NCBI GenBank assembly: GCA_963693285.1
Contig: OY848930.1
Coordinates: 124,001-188,000, forward strand
From: Xestospongia muta
Lineage: Eukaryota; Porifera; Demospongiae; Haplosclerida; Petrosiidae
Direction: 5' to 3'
DNA: 64,000 nt
The notes under the pieces were generated by a model that saw only the letters and a program-made list of their open reading frames with translations, had not been told where the DNA came from and made no database searches. The translations under genes and the position numbers were made by a program. Positions 36,549 to 50,159 of this stretch are shown here, piece by piece (the first letter of the stretch is position 1; every line of letters begins with the position of its first letter).

Positions 36549-39196
36549 ATGAGTATGATGGTGGACAGTACAGCTGTAGATGACTTTATCAGATCACACA
36601 GAACTAAACTTAATGAAGACAAATCTAGATTATCAAGGTAAGAACATTATAACTGAGTTAACAAAGAGTTAATATTGAGAATGTAACTTTTAGACCATTA
36701 GGTGGTATCCTTCCATCTGATGATGGCCGAGTAGCTGAGATAGAAAAAAAGAGGCGAGAAATGAGAGAGGAGTACGTGACATTCCTTCGCGATAAAGCAG
36801 AGCGTCACTCACCTCAACAACGTGCTAAGTCTCTTGCTGAAGTACGTCATGAAATGGCTCAAGAACGTGTGAAGGAATTATCTCGGCATGATAGTAGAGG
36901 AGGTTTTGGACATGCTAATAAGAGGGATGATGACATCCCAGGAAGACATACCAAGCCACATCACATGACTGATCATGTGACTGGGACCTGGGAAGAAGAT
37001 GAAAGGGGGTTACATGAATGGGTTAAACGAAAAGGCCATTTACAAAGCTCTACCCACTCATCTGATGATCTGGGATCTCGATCTTTCTCGGCACCAGTTG
37101 GTGCAGGATTTAATATTGGAAGAGAAGAGACTTTAGATGAAAAGAAGCGAAGACAATCTCAATACCGATCAGAGTTAAGGGAACAGATAAGAAAGAAACA
37201 TCAAATATCAGAAAGTAATATCGAAGAGACCAAACCACGTCCTCTAATTAAGAAGCTATCTCCAGACACCTCACCTAGAGAAGTCACTAGACACTATAGA
37301 GATAAGAGGGAAGAAAGAGAGCAACTCCCTAATTATCCACCTCATTATTACTCTTCATCACATTACTATGACCCTCCTTATGCACCTTATCAAAGCCACA
37401 CCCCTTATTATTACCCTCCATATCCACCCTACCCTATGCCAATGAGGGGACCATACTATCCACCACACTTTCAAACTCCAGACATGTACAATCCATATCG
37501 TCCTCGAGAAAGACAAACCACACCTCCAATGATTAGAAGTCCATCACCACGGCAACAAGAGAAAGTCAAAGAGAAACGAGAGGTAAGATGGGAAAAAGAA
37601 GACAATAGATCTACTCAGAAGGAAACTAGAACATTACGAAGTATTTTAGATGAGCAGGTAAGAGAGAAGAAGGAAAGAGAGCAGAGAGAAAAACAAAAGA
37701 GAGAAAATTTTATCCTAAAAGTTGAAAGTGAGGTCTATGATCCATGGGGAAAACCAGGGGGTGGGGCTCCTTTAACTGATGCTACAGGTAATGTAGTCAC
37801 TGAACGAGGTCTTTTAAGAAAATCATTTGATGGTACTAGTCCTCGATTGTCAGAGGAAGAGAAGAAAATGTTACAACAACAGAAACAGAGAGAAGAATTA
37901 CAGCAACAAATAAAGGAGAGAGAGGAACTAAAAATGAAAGAAAAGCTTAAAAAACAACAAGAGGAGGAGCAGGAAGAGATGCGTATAAAGAATGAAGCTG
38001 AGAGACTCCATCAAAGAGCCTTAAAGGAAATGGAAGCAGAGAAAGACAACGTTGATGAAGACCAACCAGTACCCATAGTCACTAAACCATTGCTGTCCAA
38101 ACAGGAGCTAGCTGAACAACGATTTAAAGAGGAGTTAGAGAAGAAGAAACTGCGAGAGAAAGAGGAGCAAGAGTGTTTACAACTCCTTGCTGATAAAATG
38201 GCTAATGACGTCAAACCAGATTGGACAAGACAACGGTCACCTCCTATACCTACATTAAGAGACAACCCCCGTATAACTGCACCCCCTAAATCACCACCTA
38301 TACCCACATTGAGGGACAACCCTCGTCCAACTGAGTCACCTCCTGTACCTACACTAAGACATCCATCTACACCTCCTAAATCACCTCCTATACCTGCTAT
38401 TCAAAGTAAACTTTTGAAAAATGAAACCACACCCCCAGCACTTCCACAATCTTACAGTGGTATAACTCTACCTCAAGCCCCACCCACAAACCCCACCCAT
38501 TTTGATACACCTAGCCCTGAAGTCATCAAATTACCTCCTCAACAATCAACCACTGACTCAAATGTTTTACAGAACCTATCAATTCTAAAGAACCAACTTC
38601 GTAAAAACTTACCTTCATACAAAAAACCTGATTCTTACCCTCCACCAATCAGACTCAAACCTATAATTCCAAACCCCAAACCCCAGCCTCCACCTCAAGA
38701 TGTAGTAAATACATTTAATCAAATTAAATATTCTCGTCCTACAGACTCTCGTATCTCATTTTGGCGTCAATACCCTGAACCTCCTCGTACAAACATTGAC
38801 TTAGAAATCCAACAAGACGCTTTACTTCAGCATCAACGGCAACTTAATGAAGATCCTAATAATATACCTGATATTACAGGGGCTACAAGACAGCACCTTG
38901 TCAGTAAGAATCCATCATTATCTCCACCCATGCCACGCCCACCCTCTGGCCAATCATCATTCACAGTTGATACATTAGATATTAATGGTTTAGCTGCTCG
39001 TAATGAAGATAGAGCACGTCGTTTAGAAGCCATTTTGAATGCTCGCCATGACAACCGTCGGGATCATCGAGCTATTTTAGATAACTTTATGGGTAGCCTT
39101 CATACAGGAAGAAATGGGCGTGGTCACCAAATGTCTGCCAGTTCTGATGTTAGTCTTGATTGTGATACTGTCTTTCAGCCCCTCCCCCTTAATTAA
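36549..39196 (+). CDS. CSPP1: CSPP1-like centrosome/spindle-pole protein
   Basis: Exons 36549-36637 and 36694-39196 give 863 residues. The N terminus VDDFIRSHRTKLNEDKSRL resembles the start of CSPP1 (LDEFIEEQKARLAEDK). PLGGILPSDDGRVAEIEKKR then EMREEYVTFLRD matches the LPLGxDYERKKxKLKEELRQDYRRYL repeat element of that family. The middle is Tyr/Pro-rich (PPYAPYQSHTPYYYPPYPP). Long Glu/Lys/Gln coiled coils follow (QQQKQREELQQQIKERE), with DPWGKPGGGAPLTDATGNV between, and then Pro-rich repeats (SPPIPTLRDNPR, three copies). Expected role: microtubule-lumen/centriolar-satellite protein of spindle poles and cilia. The assignment rests on short motifs. Confidence 0.65.
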
Positions 39197-39300
39197 TTCA
39201 ATAATAAAAGGGTGAACATTTCTTTTATTAGCAGCTGTATGAACCAAACTGAAAAAATCTAAATAATTAATTATAAATTAATGATTTTGTTTATTTTCTT

Positions 39301-40885
39301 TTAAGATGATGTCATAATTTCAGAAACAGCATCAATCACACGTTCATTCTTCAACATATGGACATGTTCCACAGGGGAAAACCCTTTTGTATAGACTTTA
39401 AACGGCTGTTGTGTTTTCCATCGCTCACAAACTGTTAGACTCACTTTAGGAACAGTACCATCACCATCACATGTAACAATATCAGGTGGAGAATCGGGAT
39501 AGTTTTTAGCGGAATATTTTAATTGGTAGGGCGTCTTCTTGCCCAATCCATAAAAACAATAAGTAGTAACATTAGGTGGAGGAAAGTTGCTAGTTGCATC
39601 TAACATGAGTTGATATTTTTCCCATTCGTTCTCAAGTTTAAGGTCTTGAAATAGTTTCTGGTAGTCATAAGCTGTATAGTTCCCTTGTGGTGTGTAAGCT
39701 AGTACTTGATCTTTGCCCCATATGTCACCAGGTGGAGGTAATAACCAAAGAGTAGTCTGATAAGAACGAGCAGTAGCACGACCCCAAATTTGTTTATCAA
39801 GAATTATTCCTTCATTATCACCTGATATAATAGACTGGACAGTAACAAGAGCTCCCGCCCACACAGATGATAAGGAAATGTATTGTTTAATATGTTGCTG
39901 TTTCCACTCTTCAGAGACGACTTGGGTTAGAAAATATAGTGATATAGGTCCACCCATACTATGTACAATGAGAGTAATAGGATGATGATAGTCATTGTAC
40001 ATGTCTTCAGCTAATTTCTTAACATTATCAAAATACCCTTTGATTGTAAGGCCATCTAAACAATGATAAAAATAGTAACATATTATACTAAAAATAGCAT
40101 TTAATTTTGTAGTATATGTACTACTAAAAATAACTTACATGGTGCAAACCTCCAGTCATAAGGAGCAGCTCTGATGGTTTCTCCTCTGACATACCCTAAC
40201 TTGCTAAAACGTTTGACAATATCATGGAAATAGTTGGTTATCTCAATATCCAGTGAAGGATCGAGAAACTCAACACTTGAGGTATTACCAAAGTCTCTGG
40301 TCTCAATCTCCACTCCTTCAGTATTAGAAAATGTTTTAGTAGATGGGTCATAATGTAATCTGAAAAGAAATAATACTTTGTTATTAATAACATTTAAGCA
40401 CCTCCCAATACATGGTTTACACATAAGACAAACCCACATGTGATAACAATTAGTGTTATAACTCACATGCTATTATCAGAAGCACATTTCTCAATTGGAT
40501 ACACCAGTTGCTCTAAACTGAGCCACAAATTGTACCAATCGGATTGCTTATCACAGTATCTATGGTTCACCGATGTACGATTGAGTCTTGCCCACAACTG
40601 GCTTCCAAGAATCCCTGGAACTAGATAAAATGGTGTGATTATTCATATTGTGGTTGAACTGAAAGGTCAACAAACACTTGAACGCATAACAATTTGTCTA
40701 CACACAACAACAACTTGTGTGTACACATATCCTTTATCTGACATTAATATTTTGTGTTTATCACGTCTCAACTCACTGATCAATATTGGGTTTTCCGTGG
40801 GGTCCACGGCCAATGAAATGCCGCCGCTCCAGTTTAAAAACGCCAAAAAGGCTAAAATTGTTGCTCTCTTGCTCCCTTTCTTCAT
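39301..40885 (-). CDS. PLA2G15: Lysosomal phospholipase A2 (LCAT family)
   Basis: Four exons (40777-40885, 40467-40620, 40139-40359, 39301-40055) give 412 residues, matching the family's length. A signal peptide is visible (ATILAFLAFLNWSGGISL). VPGILGSQLWARL is the LCAT-family start, and a Cys pair (YCDKQSDWYNLW ... KCASD) forms the lid loop. IVHSMGGPISLYFL contains the nucleophile Ser. CDGDGTVP supplies the catalytic Asp and EHVHMLKN the His, so the triad is complete. Family function: acidic phospholipase A2/1-O-acylceramide synthase in lysosomes. It is tail-to-tail with the CSPP1-like gene and head-to-head with MTSS1 (228 bases). Confidence 0.93.
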
Positions 40886-41113
40886 GGTGAACTCTCTAAA
40901 TTTAAATCAGGAAGTAAAAGGAAAGAAATCAATGAACCCAGAGATCAGCTCACTGCTCGTACAGTCGTGTAATACTCAACGAAATTCCTGTCAGGTAATG
41001 AGTGGGTGTGGCTTCTTTCGTAATATAAAGTACTTGCGCGTTAACTCTAGTTCATTTTGCAGTAGTGTTATCGCTTTTCATATTTTACAGCATCCCTCTC
41101 GTTGCTTTAAAAA

Positions 41114-44100
41114 ATGTCTGAAGGTAATTTGGATAAGGATTTCAACGCTGTAGGCGATGTCTTTAAATGTCTCTACACTAATATGAAGGTATTAAATCTG
41201 CTAACTTCTTTATGCGTGCTGACTATTTTAAATTTAATACTCCATATTTCTATTTTACAGAGTAGTTTCCCGATTTGGGAAGACTTTATCCAACGTGGTC
41301 AACGTTTTCAAAGATCACTTGAGTAAGTTGACATTAGTGATTGATCAAACCCGCTTAACTTGTATTCAAGGCTAGTCCATAATGTTGGCCTGTTAGTCAT
41401 ATTATAGCATATTCATAACCAAAGTTGATACAGTTGTTATGAGAAGGTTGTTACATGATCACAATCATTTATATATCTATTAAAATATTCTATTCTCAAA
41501 GGTGGACCACACTACACCTTAGCTATCATAACAGATTAGTAGATAAAATGTATAGTAATTATTTAACAGTAGTACTATTACGCTTGCTCTCTTTTAGGCA
41601 ACTCATTGTAGCATTTAATGCATTTCTTGATGGATTTGCTCGCCTTGCTGATGTTGCAGCTCATTCTAAAGGTAAGATGTTTATACTATTATTGCCTGCC
41701 AATAGAAAACTGTTAAGTGATCAGCGTCAGCAAATACCAGGTTTCAATACTCGCATTATATCCTATATATTAACAATTGTATTAACAATATATATTAACT
41801 GTAGTAAGTTCAATACTCGCATTATATCCTATATATTAACAATGTTTAACAATATATATTAACTGTATGTAAACTGTATACGCATGTCAAAATTGTTTGT
41901 CACAAAAGTCACTAAATCTACATAATGAAATGGTCCACTAACATAGTTGGTTGACATAGCAACACTACTAAATACATTTAGTTTAACTATACAATGTTAT
42001 AACTGTTAGTATTACAGGTGGTTCACAAGACATGGGAGCTGATTTAACTAACCTTGTCCGGTGGCATAAAGCAGTTGAATTGAAAATAAGAGAAATTAAC
42101 TAGTAAGTTTTAAAAATACCTTTTATATTTGTCAACAATTTCAAGTTATTATGAAGGTAACAAACATCAGTATGACAAATTAAGGTATTGAAAACAAGAT
42201 GCTAACTAGTTGTGACTAGACCATTAGACTAGTGGGGAACTTAGACACTCGCCTTTTGCATAAGTAAAATCACCCTATTACATTATTCACAATCTTTCTT
42301 CAAAAAATAAACTTTTTTGGAGATGATATAGATACATATTATTGAAAATTGAAAACATACTTTAAGTCGATGTCTTACAATTGGATCAGTTGTCATTTTA
42401 TCAGAAATTGGTGCAGTAACATTATTATCACTTATATTACTGGCTTCCACGTGGTGGTGTTGTCTAACTTTGTATATGAGTTGATTCTATTGTTTATATA
42501 AAGAATAGGTCTTTGTACAGCTTTAAAATTGTGTCCGTGAGACTATCAACATGTTTGCTTTCAACTCTTGGCTTGGATCCTTGTAATGTCTTGTGTGATG
42601 TTGGTACATAAGTGACAACACCTTACCTACAATGGAATAAGTCCAACTTATTTTGGCTATGAAATGTCTTATTTAATGATGTAGTGATCGTCGATGTTTT
42701 CACTTAAACTTATTTATAAGAAACAAATGTTACAACTTCCCTTGTTCATTATGTTAATTATCATTCTAAAGTGCCTACATTTGCTCGTACACTAGGTCTA
42801 TAATTACTCCATCACTTACCCAACCTTTAAACTATTTTCCTAATCAATACGTCCTAAATGTAAATAGAATCACATTGACTACAACAAGATCAATCTTGAA
42901 TTTTATATCTTTTAAAATTACATTATTTTAATGATATAATATGTATAATGTTGTCTTTGGGTGTGCATGGACAACAACTTTGAAAGAATTTGTTATATTT
43001 TAAAATTTGATATATCAACTTGAAAGGTATAGTTATTTGAAGAACTAAATGTTTATGTAATGTAATAGTTATTTGTGATGTCAGATGTGACATTACTTGG
43101 AAGCTGACTTCATATAAACAGACTGTAGAAGATATTTAAATTCAATATATGCTTTAAAAACTGTCTATAATATGATATTATTAAATGTAGATATAGTAGC
43201 TTTTAAAACATCTTTTAAAAGTTTATTTGATGCCTTAAAAAGACTTTTTTTGTTGATTTTGGTTAGTACAGTCTGTAATAGGTACTGTTATGAAATGTAA
43301 TGAAGTGGAGGAGAAATATAGATATTTAAGACATTTTAACTAACGATGTAGGAGTCACAACACATCGATAAAAGAATGTAATACAATGACGACCACCATA
43401 AGTATATTTAGGTGGTTAGTGCTATGATGTGGGAATTATCAAACACGTTTGGTATTTAAGCAATGTTTATTTCTGTTATAACAACCATTAAAACAACATA
43501 ACTTACATTATTTCCCTTGTAGTTCCTTTAGTACAAAACTTTTAACACCTGTCGGTAACCGCCTTGATGAATGGAAGAAATCTCTCTCTGGACTTGAAAA
43601 AGATCATGAGAAAGGTACACATATAAACTGTAGTAGAAAGTCAATCTTCCTTTTTACTCATGTAATGTAGTGCTTTGTATTTAAATAAACAGTTGATCGT
43701 GTTAGTATTGTATTTGTACTAACAATATATTGGTTTGTGTAGTCAATGTAACCTAACCGATCAGAATAGCATTTCAAGAAATCTGATCCCATACTCTGTG
43801 ATATGAATCATGTGAAACTAACATTATATTGTAGAGATATAATACATTGTCTGTGATATAGTACATACCATAGTGGTATGTCACAACATGACCAGACTAA
43901 TAATTGACATTAATCACGTTACTGTCTGTTGTCTAATTTCTAACCTCAAATTAACAGCTTTTCTTTGTAGTAGTGGTTAGTGGTCTAGTGCATTGTTGTT
44001 ACATATACATGAGATGATGTCATAATGATGTAATGGCTGTATGGTTAATGAGTGAATCTATCTGTCAATTTGTCTACTCACCTGTCTATCCTCCGTCCAT

Positions 44101-46033
44101 CTTTGTACAGACTTATTCATCTATGTATTAGTCCACCCACTAATATATGTGTATGTTTGTTTCATAATAAGTTTCAATATGACATGAAACATCAAAACAT
44201 TTACTAACACAACATATACTATTATATTATATAGAGATGAGTCGTTCTATCAAGGAAACCAAGGAAATGGTCAAAGTTACAGTCAAAGCAAATAAAACAC
44301 TTGAGAGTAAACGAAAGAAAGGTACATCCCCTTATAATCAACACGTCTTTGTTTACTCTTTTTTTCCCACTAGACAAGAATATAGGCCCTCTCTTACAGC
44401 AATATGAACAGATGCAAACAGTAGGTGTTAAATGAACTGAGTATTTGGCTAGTGTCCAATATTTTGGGGTGTGGGATAAGGGAAAAGTACACGTATTGTG
44501 GGTGGAATGGAGTACTCATTGGATAATATCATTAGTCATCTATTATAACAATGTCAATATGTGTCCATTTGTAATATATATATCCATTTTTAGAGTGTAA
44601 ATATGTGTCCCTTTTTAAACTGGTATATCCATTTTTAGAGTGTAAATTTATGTATTTATCCATAATATGATATAGTATATCCATTTTGAGACTGTAACTA
44701 TGTATCCATTATTGACCTATCTATCTATTTATAGGAAACAGATAAGAAGATTGCCGATACTGAACTAAAAGAGAAAGTTCACATGAGTCGTCTTATGGTG
44801 GAAGAGAGGGTGTGGTTTTCAACACTTAGCAATGCTCTTATGTCAGTTCTGGTAAGCAATGGAGTTATACTCATTCTCATACTACATGTCCTCATTCCCA
44901 TACTACATGTCCTCATTCCCATACTACATGTCCTCATTCCCATACTATTATCCTCATTCTTGAACTTTAGGACAATGAGTTGACTTTAACTAGTGACTTA
45001 GAACGTCTTCCTGAACTTATTTCAAGTCTAAAAGAGTCATCAAGTTCTCCATCAATTTTACCTGAAACCTTTAGAGATTACATTGAGGTACAAAGATAAT
45101 AACACATTAATTATTAATATATTTTATAATTAGAATTGGCAAATACCTATTGTATCAGGTTCTCGCACTCGTCTCAACAGTCAAATGTCCAGCCTCAGTC
45201 ATCATTCAGAATCAAACCCTTCTCTTGAAGTTCCAACTGAGATGTCAATATCAGGTCCTATAAATACTCATGGACCAACAATGATGACATCTATGGAACC
45301 ACCTAGTGGTGGTCTTCCTCCGCCTCCTCCTTCCCATCCTCCACCCCCGTCTTCTGAGTTGCCCTTTTCTTTGGTTCAACCTTCACAGTCAACTGGTCAG
45401 AGTTTTCCACCCACACAATCAGGTATGCCACGCCCACCACTTCCAGAAGAAATGTATGATGTTCCTGTTACCTCCGCTTATGTCTCAGTTTCTCCCTCAC
45501 AAGTCAGTCTGGTCTCCAATGGGTCTCATCACAGTGCAGACTCCACCCACTCTTCAACTCGCAGTGCCAGTCCCCCTTACGCTCATCAGTACCACGGTCA
45601 CCACTATCCTTCAAATGAACCTCACACACAAGTACCTCGTCATCTCTCAACAGGACATTATCAGCAGCCCTCATCTCTGACAACACAACAGGAAGCAAAG
45701 AGCAGGAGCAGACCCTTTGTTGATATTGAGCGTCCTAATCAATTTAATAGGTCCCAAACGGAGCCAGAATCATCACGGTACATTCCTGCCACTTTACCTA
45801 GACCTAGAAAAGGCTCCAATCCACCTGGGACACACCCAAAACCTACACGGCACTCAGGATCTACTAGACAGTTACCCACTCCACCAACCCCGCCCACAGG
45901 ATTTACTGTAGATGATGACAATGGTGGTGGTGATGATACAAATGAGACCAGTGCATTTGCTCAAGCTCTCAGACAGCAAAGACTTCGTAAAGCACGGTCT
46001 GTTAGTGATCGGTCAGCACCTAAAGTACACTAA
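41114..46033 (+). CDS. MTSS1: MTSS1/MIM-like I-BAR and WH2 protein
   Basis: Ten exons (41114-41188, 41261-41322, 41598-41671, 42018-42102, 43523-43614, 44235-44321, 44374-44420, 44735-44851, 44971-45087, 45134-46033) keep phase and give 551 residues. The IMD/I-BAR domain covers ~1-240: FPIWEDFIQRGQRFQRSLE, AFNAFLDGFARLADVAAHSK, LDEWKKSLSGLEKDHEKE and LMVEERVWFSTL line up with MTSS1. A Ser/Pro-rich region with poly-Pro (PPPPPSHPPPP) follows. A C-terminal WH2 motif (AFAQALRQQRLRKARSVSDR then SAP) binds actin. Role: membrane bending and actin control at protrusions. Intron 4 (42103-43522) is 1.4 kb, long for this genome. I see nothing coding in it. Confidence 0.9.
44868..44955. repeat. 21 bp minisatellite in MTSS1 intron
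   Basis: Four copies of CATACTACATGTCCTCATTCC-like units. A looser repeat of TATCCATTTTTAGAGTGTAA lies upstream at 44580-44720. Confidence 0.85.
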
Positions 46034-46257
46034 CTTTAAATACTTATTATGTGGGTGTGGTCTTGCATGAGGGGTGTGGTTTTTGCGAGGCTAATGTAGT
46101 GATTATTTGTGAAATATATTTCTGTTACAGTCAAATGTATATTATTTAGATATTTCAGCTGAAAACTACTTATATTTTTGAGGTTTCGTATTTATATTGT
46201 TTTAATAAAACATTTTTTAATAAAAATAATGTTACTTAACTGGAAAAAAACAAAACA

Positions 46258-47953
46258 TTACTTGCAACATTTCCCTTTCTTAGCTGCTTGAGATGATTGC
46301 GTATGACAACGTTCTTCATGTTCTAATGTTGATATCTCTTTTTGTCCACTAAACTCATTATAATCCAGTATGTTTGGAGTTAAAACCGAGTCTACTTTTG
46401 GACGACATTTAAGGTGTACTTCATAGACTAACTTATCAAGAGCATCGTTTATTCCTTCACCTGAGTTTGGATTGATGATAAACTGAAGATCTGAAGGTAT
46501 GGACGAATTCTCTTGAAAAGCATGGATATGTTCTACTAGTGAACTGTTGCTCTCTTTCAATGAGTAATCAGGTTTCATGTTGTTACCCCAGAGTGTAAAA
46601 ACAAGGAGGTCAGGGGCCTTGTTGTATGAAAGTGCACTCTCAACGGACATGTTTAAACAGGTTAGGGTGTCTAGTCTGTCTGGATCATTGAGATAAACAA
46701 GAATGACAGCATGACAGCGATGATAATAGTTTGAAGTGAGAGAGGCATACCGTTCTAATCCACCAGTATCAAACAATGATATCTAGAGGGAGACATAGAC
46801 ACACAGAGAGAGTGACAGACAAATGGACAGACAGACAGACAAATGGACGGACAGATGGACAGACAGACAAATGGACGGACAGATGGACAGACAGATAAAT
46901 GGACAGATGGACAAACAGATGAACAGACAGACAGACAAATGGACAGACAGACAGACAGATGGACAGACAGACAAATGGACAAACAGATGAACAGACAGAC
47001 AAATGGACAGACAGACAGACAGATGAACAGACAGACAGACAAATGGGCAGACAGACAGACAAATGGACAGACAGACAGACAAATGGACAGACAGACAGAC
47101 AAATGGACAAACAGACAGACAAATGGACAGATGGATAAACAGATGAACAGACAGACAGACAAATGGACAGACAGACAGATGGACAGACAGACAAATGGAC
47201 AGACAGACAGACAGATGGATAGACAGACAAATGGACAAACAGATGAATAACAGTATACAAAATACTATTGTAATAATATCATTGTTATAGTAATATCTTA
47301 AGTGATAATATCATAACTATCAACATGAAAATAGTAAAGCTGTTCTGATAATGTCATCATATTCATGCACTGTTGACATGGGTATGTTATAATGAAGTAC
47401 ACGTTGAACTTGCATTCTATTATATAGTTGTGGTGATAACACATATTGTACATATTGGGAATTAAGTTATATTTTTACATCAGCAAATTCCTGACCCGTT
47501 GAAACAACAAAAAGATCATATTGTCAGTGTCCGTTTGGATACAATAACTAATAAAATAACGATTATTATCACAAGATATTTAATTGGAAATAATAATAAT
47601 TATTGTTAATAAATTGTTTGACAAACATGTCAATTAAAACAAATTAAGTTATACCATTGCTGACTAAAACTCAAGCAGTAAATACAAGCCATAAATTTAC
47701 ATTTATTACGATCTAATGAACGTCAATATCATACACTAGATCGTAATGGAGTCTCTCTTACCTTGCACTTAATACCGCGTACTGTAGTTGAAAAGACGCA
47801 ACAATCCAACCCGCCGTCATTCGTCGACCATTCTACCAGATCGCCATTTTTTTCAGCTTGTCTTTTGATATAATTGAAAATTGTCGTCTTACCAACTCCA
47901 GCCATCCCACTGAGAACAAATGAATACTGATAAACTCCATCAGCGGTAGCCAT
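46258..47953 (-). CDS. Divergent Rab-like GTPase 1
   Basis: Exons 47762-47953 and 46258-46782, 238 residues. The P-loop is GMAGVGKTT. G3 reads FDTGGLERY where Rabs have WDTAGQERF, so the catalytic Gln is Leu. The usual NKxD base-recognition motif is degraded to GNNMKPD, and the SAK motif to NPNSG. The C terminus is KKGKCCK, a double Cys not quite at the end, so prenylation is uncertain. The single intron falls just before the G3 strand, as in the other five members of this cluster, so they share an origin. The intron holds a 0.46 kb ACAG-type repeat. Confidence 0.8.
46786..47250. repeat. ACAGACAGACAAATGG minisatellite
   Basis: ~30 copies of ACAGACAGACAAATGG-type units in the intron of Rab-like gene 1. 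Several reading frames stay open through it on both strands, which yields spurious Cys-Leu-Ser-Val frames. These are not genes. Confidence 0.95.
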
Positions 47954-48190
47954 ATTGCTTATCTTGTGAGAATTTAACTCATGAATATTATTATAGCTGC
48001 TAATACAATTATCTTTGGATAATTTAACTTATGAATAATTAGTATTTAAAGTTTTTATTAAGGGACCGTAGTAATTGACATAATTATTAGCTTTTTAAAT
48101 AATTAATTTTAAATTAATAAAAAAAAACATTACACGAATCGTTCAGCAATGACTATTGTACAAATGTAAACATAGAGAAAATGTCGGAAT

Positions 48191-49189
48191 TCAACAGTTG
48201 CAAAGCTTGTCTCTCCATGAACGTCTGTGTGGAATAGGTGATGTTCCACTGATATTAGTACTATTACTAGATACAACATTACTTGTGTCATACACATGTT
48301 CAATTAATTGATGAAAAGATTCTTCGAGTTGATAGCCAGTTTTTGCTGAAACAAAAAAATGTAAGGACTCTGGAATTGAGTATTCAGATAAAAAAGCAGT
48401 CACTTCAGCAGGTATGGGAGAATTTTCAGGCAATATATCTGATTTATTAGCCCATAATGAGAGGGTTACTTTGTCTTTTAATGCACTGTTTCTCCTTGCT
48501 TCGTCGATCCAAACTCTCAGTGCACAGAGGGTGTTAAGTTGATCAGATGCATCATATACCAAAATAACTGCAGTGGAGTATCTGAAGTAACTGGAGGTCA
48601 TAGAATGATAACGCTCTAATCCACCAGTGTCCCATAGGGTAATCTGTAAGGAATAAAAGCTTAATTCAATTACATATAATGGCCTCTGTATTTCTATCAC
48701 TAGTTTAATGATGAAGGGTGAGAGACAGACATCCTTTATTACAATATGAACTGAATGTAAGCTAGTATATGTGTGGTATAATGTTAATATTGCAAAAAAT
48801 GTTGTTGCTGTGATCACATCAAACATCCTGAGAAGACTCCCCCACACCAATACGGTCACCTAATAGCTACTATAGCTAGCTTGGCTAACCATGCAGAGTT
48901 AAGGATCATCTGTCATTACCACACTATATACAATGTATAATGCATATAATTGTTGTATTAATGAACACTACTGCACTTATCCATCTGATAGTCTAACTGT
49001 AAATATAGGTACCTTGAAATCTTGATTTCTCAATGTGACCTGATATATTTGATGCTCCATTTCTCCACCACTTTTAGATAATCCATTAGACAATGGTGTT
49101 GATACCACAAATTCATCTTTCTGTAGCTTTCTGAATATGGTACTTTTTCCTACTCCAAGTTTACCAGCTAAAACAAACGTGTAATTCAT
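48191..49189 (-). CDS. Divergent Rab-like GTPase 2
   Basis: Exons 49013-49189 and 48191-48643, 209 residues. P-loop GKLGVGKST. G3 is WDTGGLERY, again with Leu at the catalytic Gln position. G4 (WANKSD) and G5 (VSAKTG) are intact, so nucleotide binding should be normal. The C terminus DKLCNC is a Cys-x-Cys Rab geranylgeranylation signal. It is head-to-head with Rab-like 3 (135 bases). Confidence 0.85.
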
Positions 49190-49324
49190 TGTGACGACTG
49201 CTTGTAGACTGGAACTACTCGCAAATATAAAGCAAAATTGTTAGGGTGGAGTGATGCATGGTCAGGTATGTGTATATTTGCAGAATAGGTGCCACGCCCA
49301 TTGAATGTTACTGAGTCAACAGTT

Positions 49325-50051
49325 ATGGTGGAAGCAGATTATATCTATGTCCCTCAATCTCCTTATAAAATTATTTTAGCTGGAATGAAAGGAGTGGGGA
49401 AGACTACTTTATTAAATATGTTAAATACTCCTGCAGATATGGAGTTTGGTAACAGTATATTGACATCTCTTGACTACGGACAATCCAGTCGAGGTCGTAC
49501 TAAAATCACTCTTAATGTTGCATGTAGTAATACAACTGTTAAAGTGAGCACTGTATTCATTAAAATTTGATTCTTAGGGTCTTCCTCATCAGGTTCAGGT
49601 ATGGGATACAGGAGATATGGAGACTCACAATGGTAGTCTTGGAGTCACACGGAGTTATTTCCGAGACACTAATGGCGTTATATTGGTCTATGAACGTAAC
49701 AAACCTGAATCTATAAATGATTTGGCACAATGGTTGAAACTAGCTAGGGCGGAGTCTCCCAACTGTATCCTCTCTCTTTGGTGTAATAACAGAACTGGAG
49801 AATTTGGAGTGGGGTCAACAACACGAGATTTGGTCGAAGATATAATGTCTCTATATCACATTCCACAATATTTGAGTTTTGTATATACCAGTGAACGTGA
49901 TGTTAGTGATGTACACGAAAAGTTCAGTCGACTGGTTTCTGAGGTCTATTCTAAAAGACCTGTTAATCCTCAACGTAATTCTATCAGACTTGATGAACAA
50001 GCAGGTACTAAAAGTCGTAAAAAATGGCCAAAATGTTGTCTTAAAAATTAA
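49325..50051 (+). CDS. Divergent Rab-like GTPase 3 (degenerate G motifs)
   Basis: Exons 49325-49543 and 49578-50051, 230 residues. The ATG at 49325 is the first in frame. The P-loop GMKGVGKTT is sound, but G3 is WDTGDMETH (Gly and Gln both lost). G4 reads WCNNRTGE and G5 YTSERD, neither usable in the canonical way. The C terminus WPKCCLKN has an internal Cys pair. It is probably a pseudo-GTPase or switch with altered nucleotide use. The body of the fold (SYFRDTNGVILVYERNKPES) is clearly Rab/Ras. Confidence 0.78.
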
Positions 50052-50159
50052 ATTTTAACTAAAGTGTGTTTTTTAAATAAATTAATTAATAATCATTAAT
50101 AATTCATTACAATATTGACATGTACAAGGTCTAAGGACGTCATTACTGATAATCAGCTG

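Noticed and set aside
46755..47260. Long overlapping frames rich in Cys-Leu-Ser-Val or Asp-Arg-Gln-Thr on both strands
   Set aside because: They arise from the ACAGACAGACAAATGG minisatellite, which has few stop codons in any frame. It sits in an intron of Rab-like gene 1.
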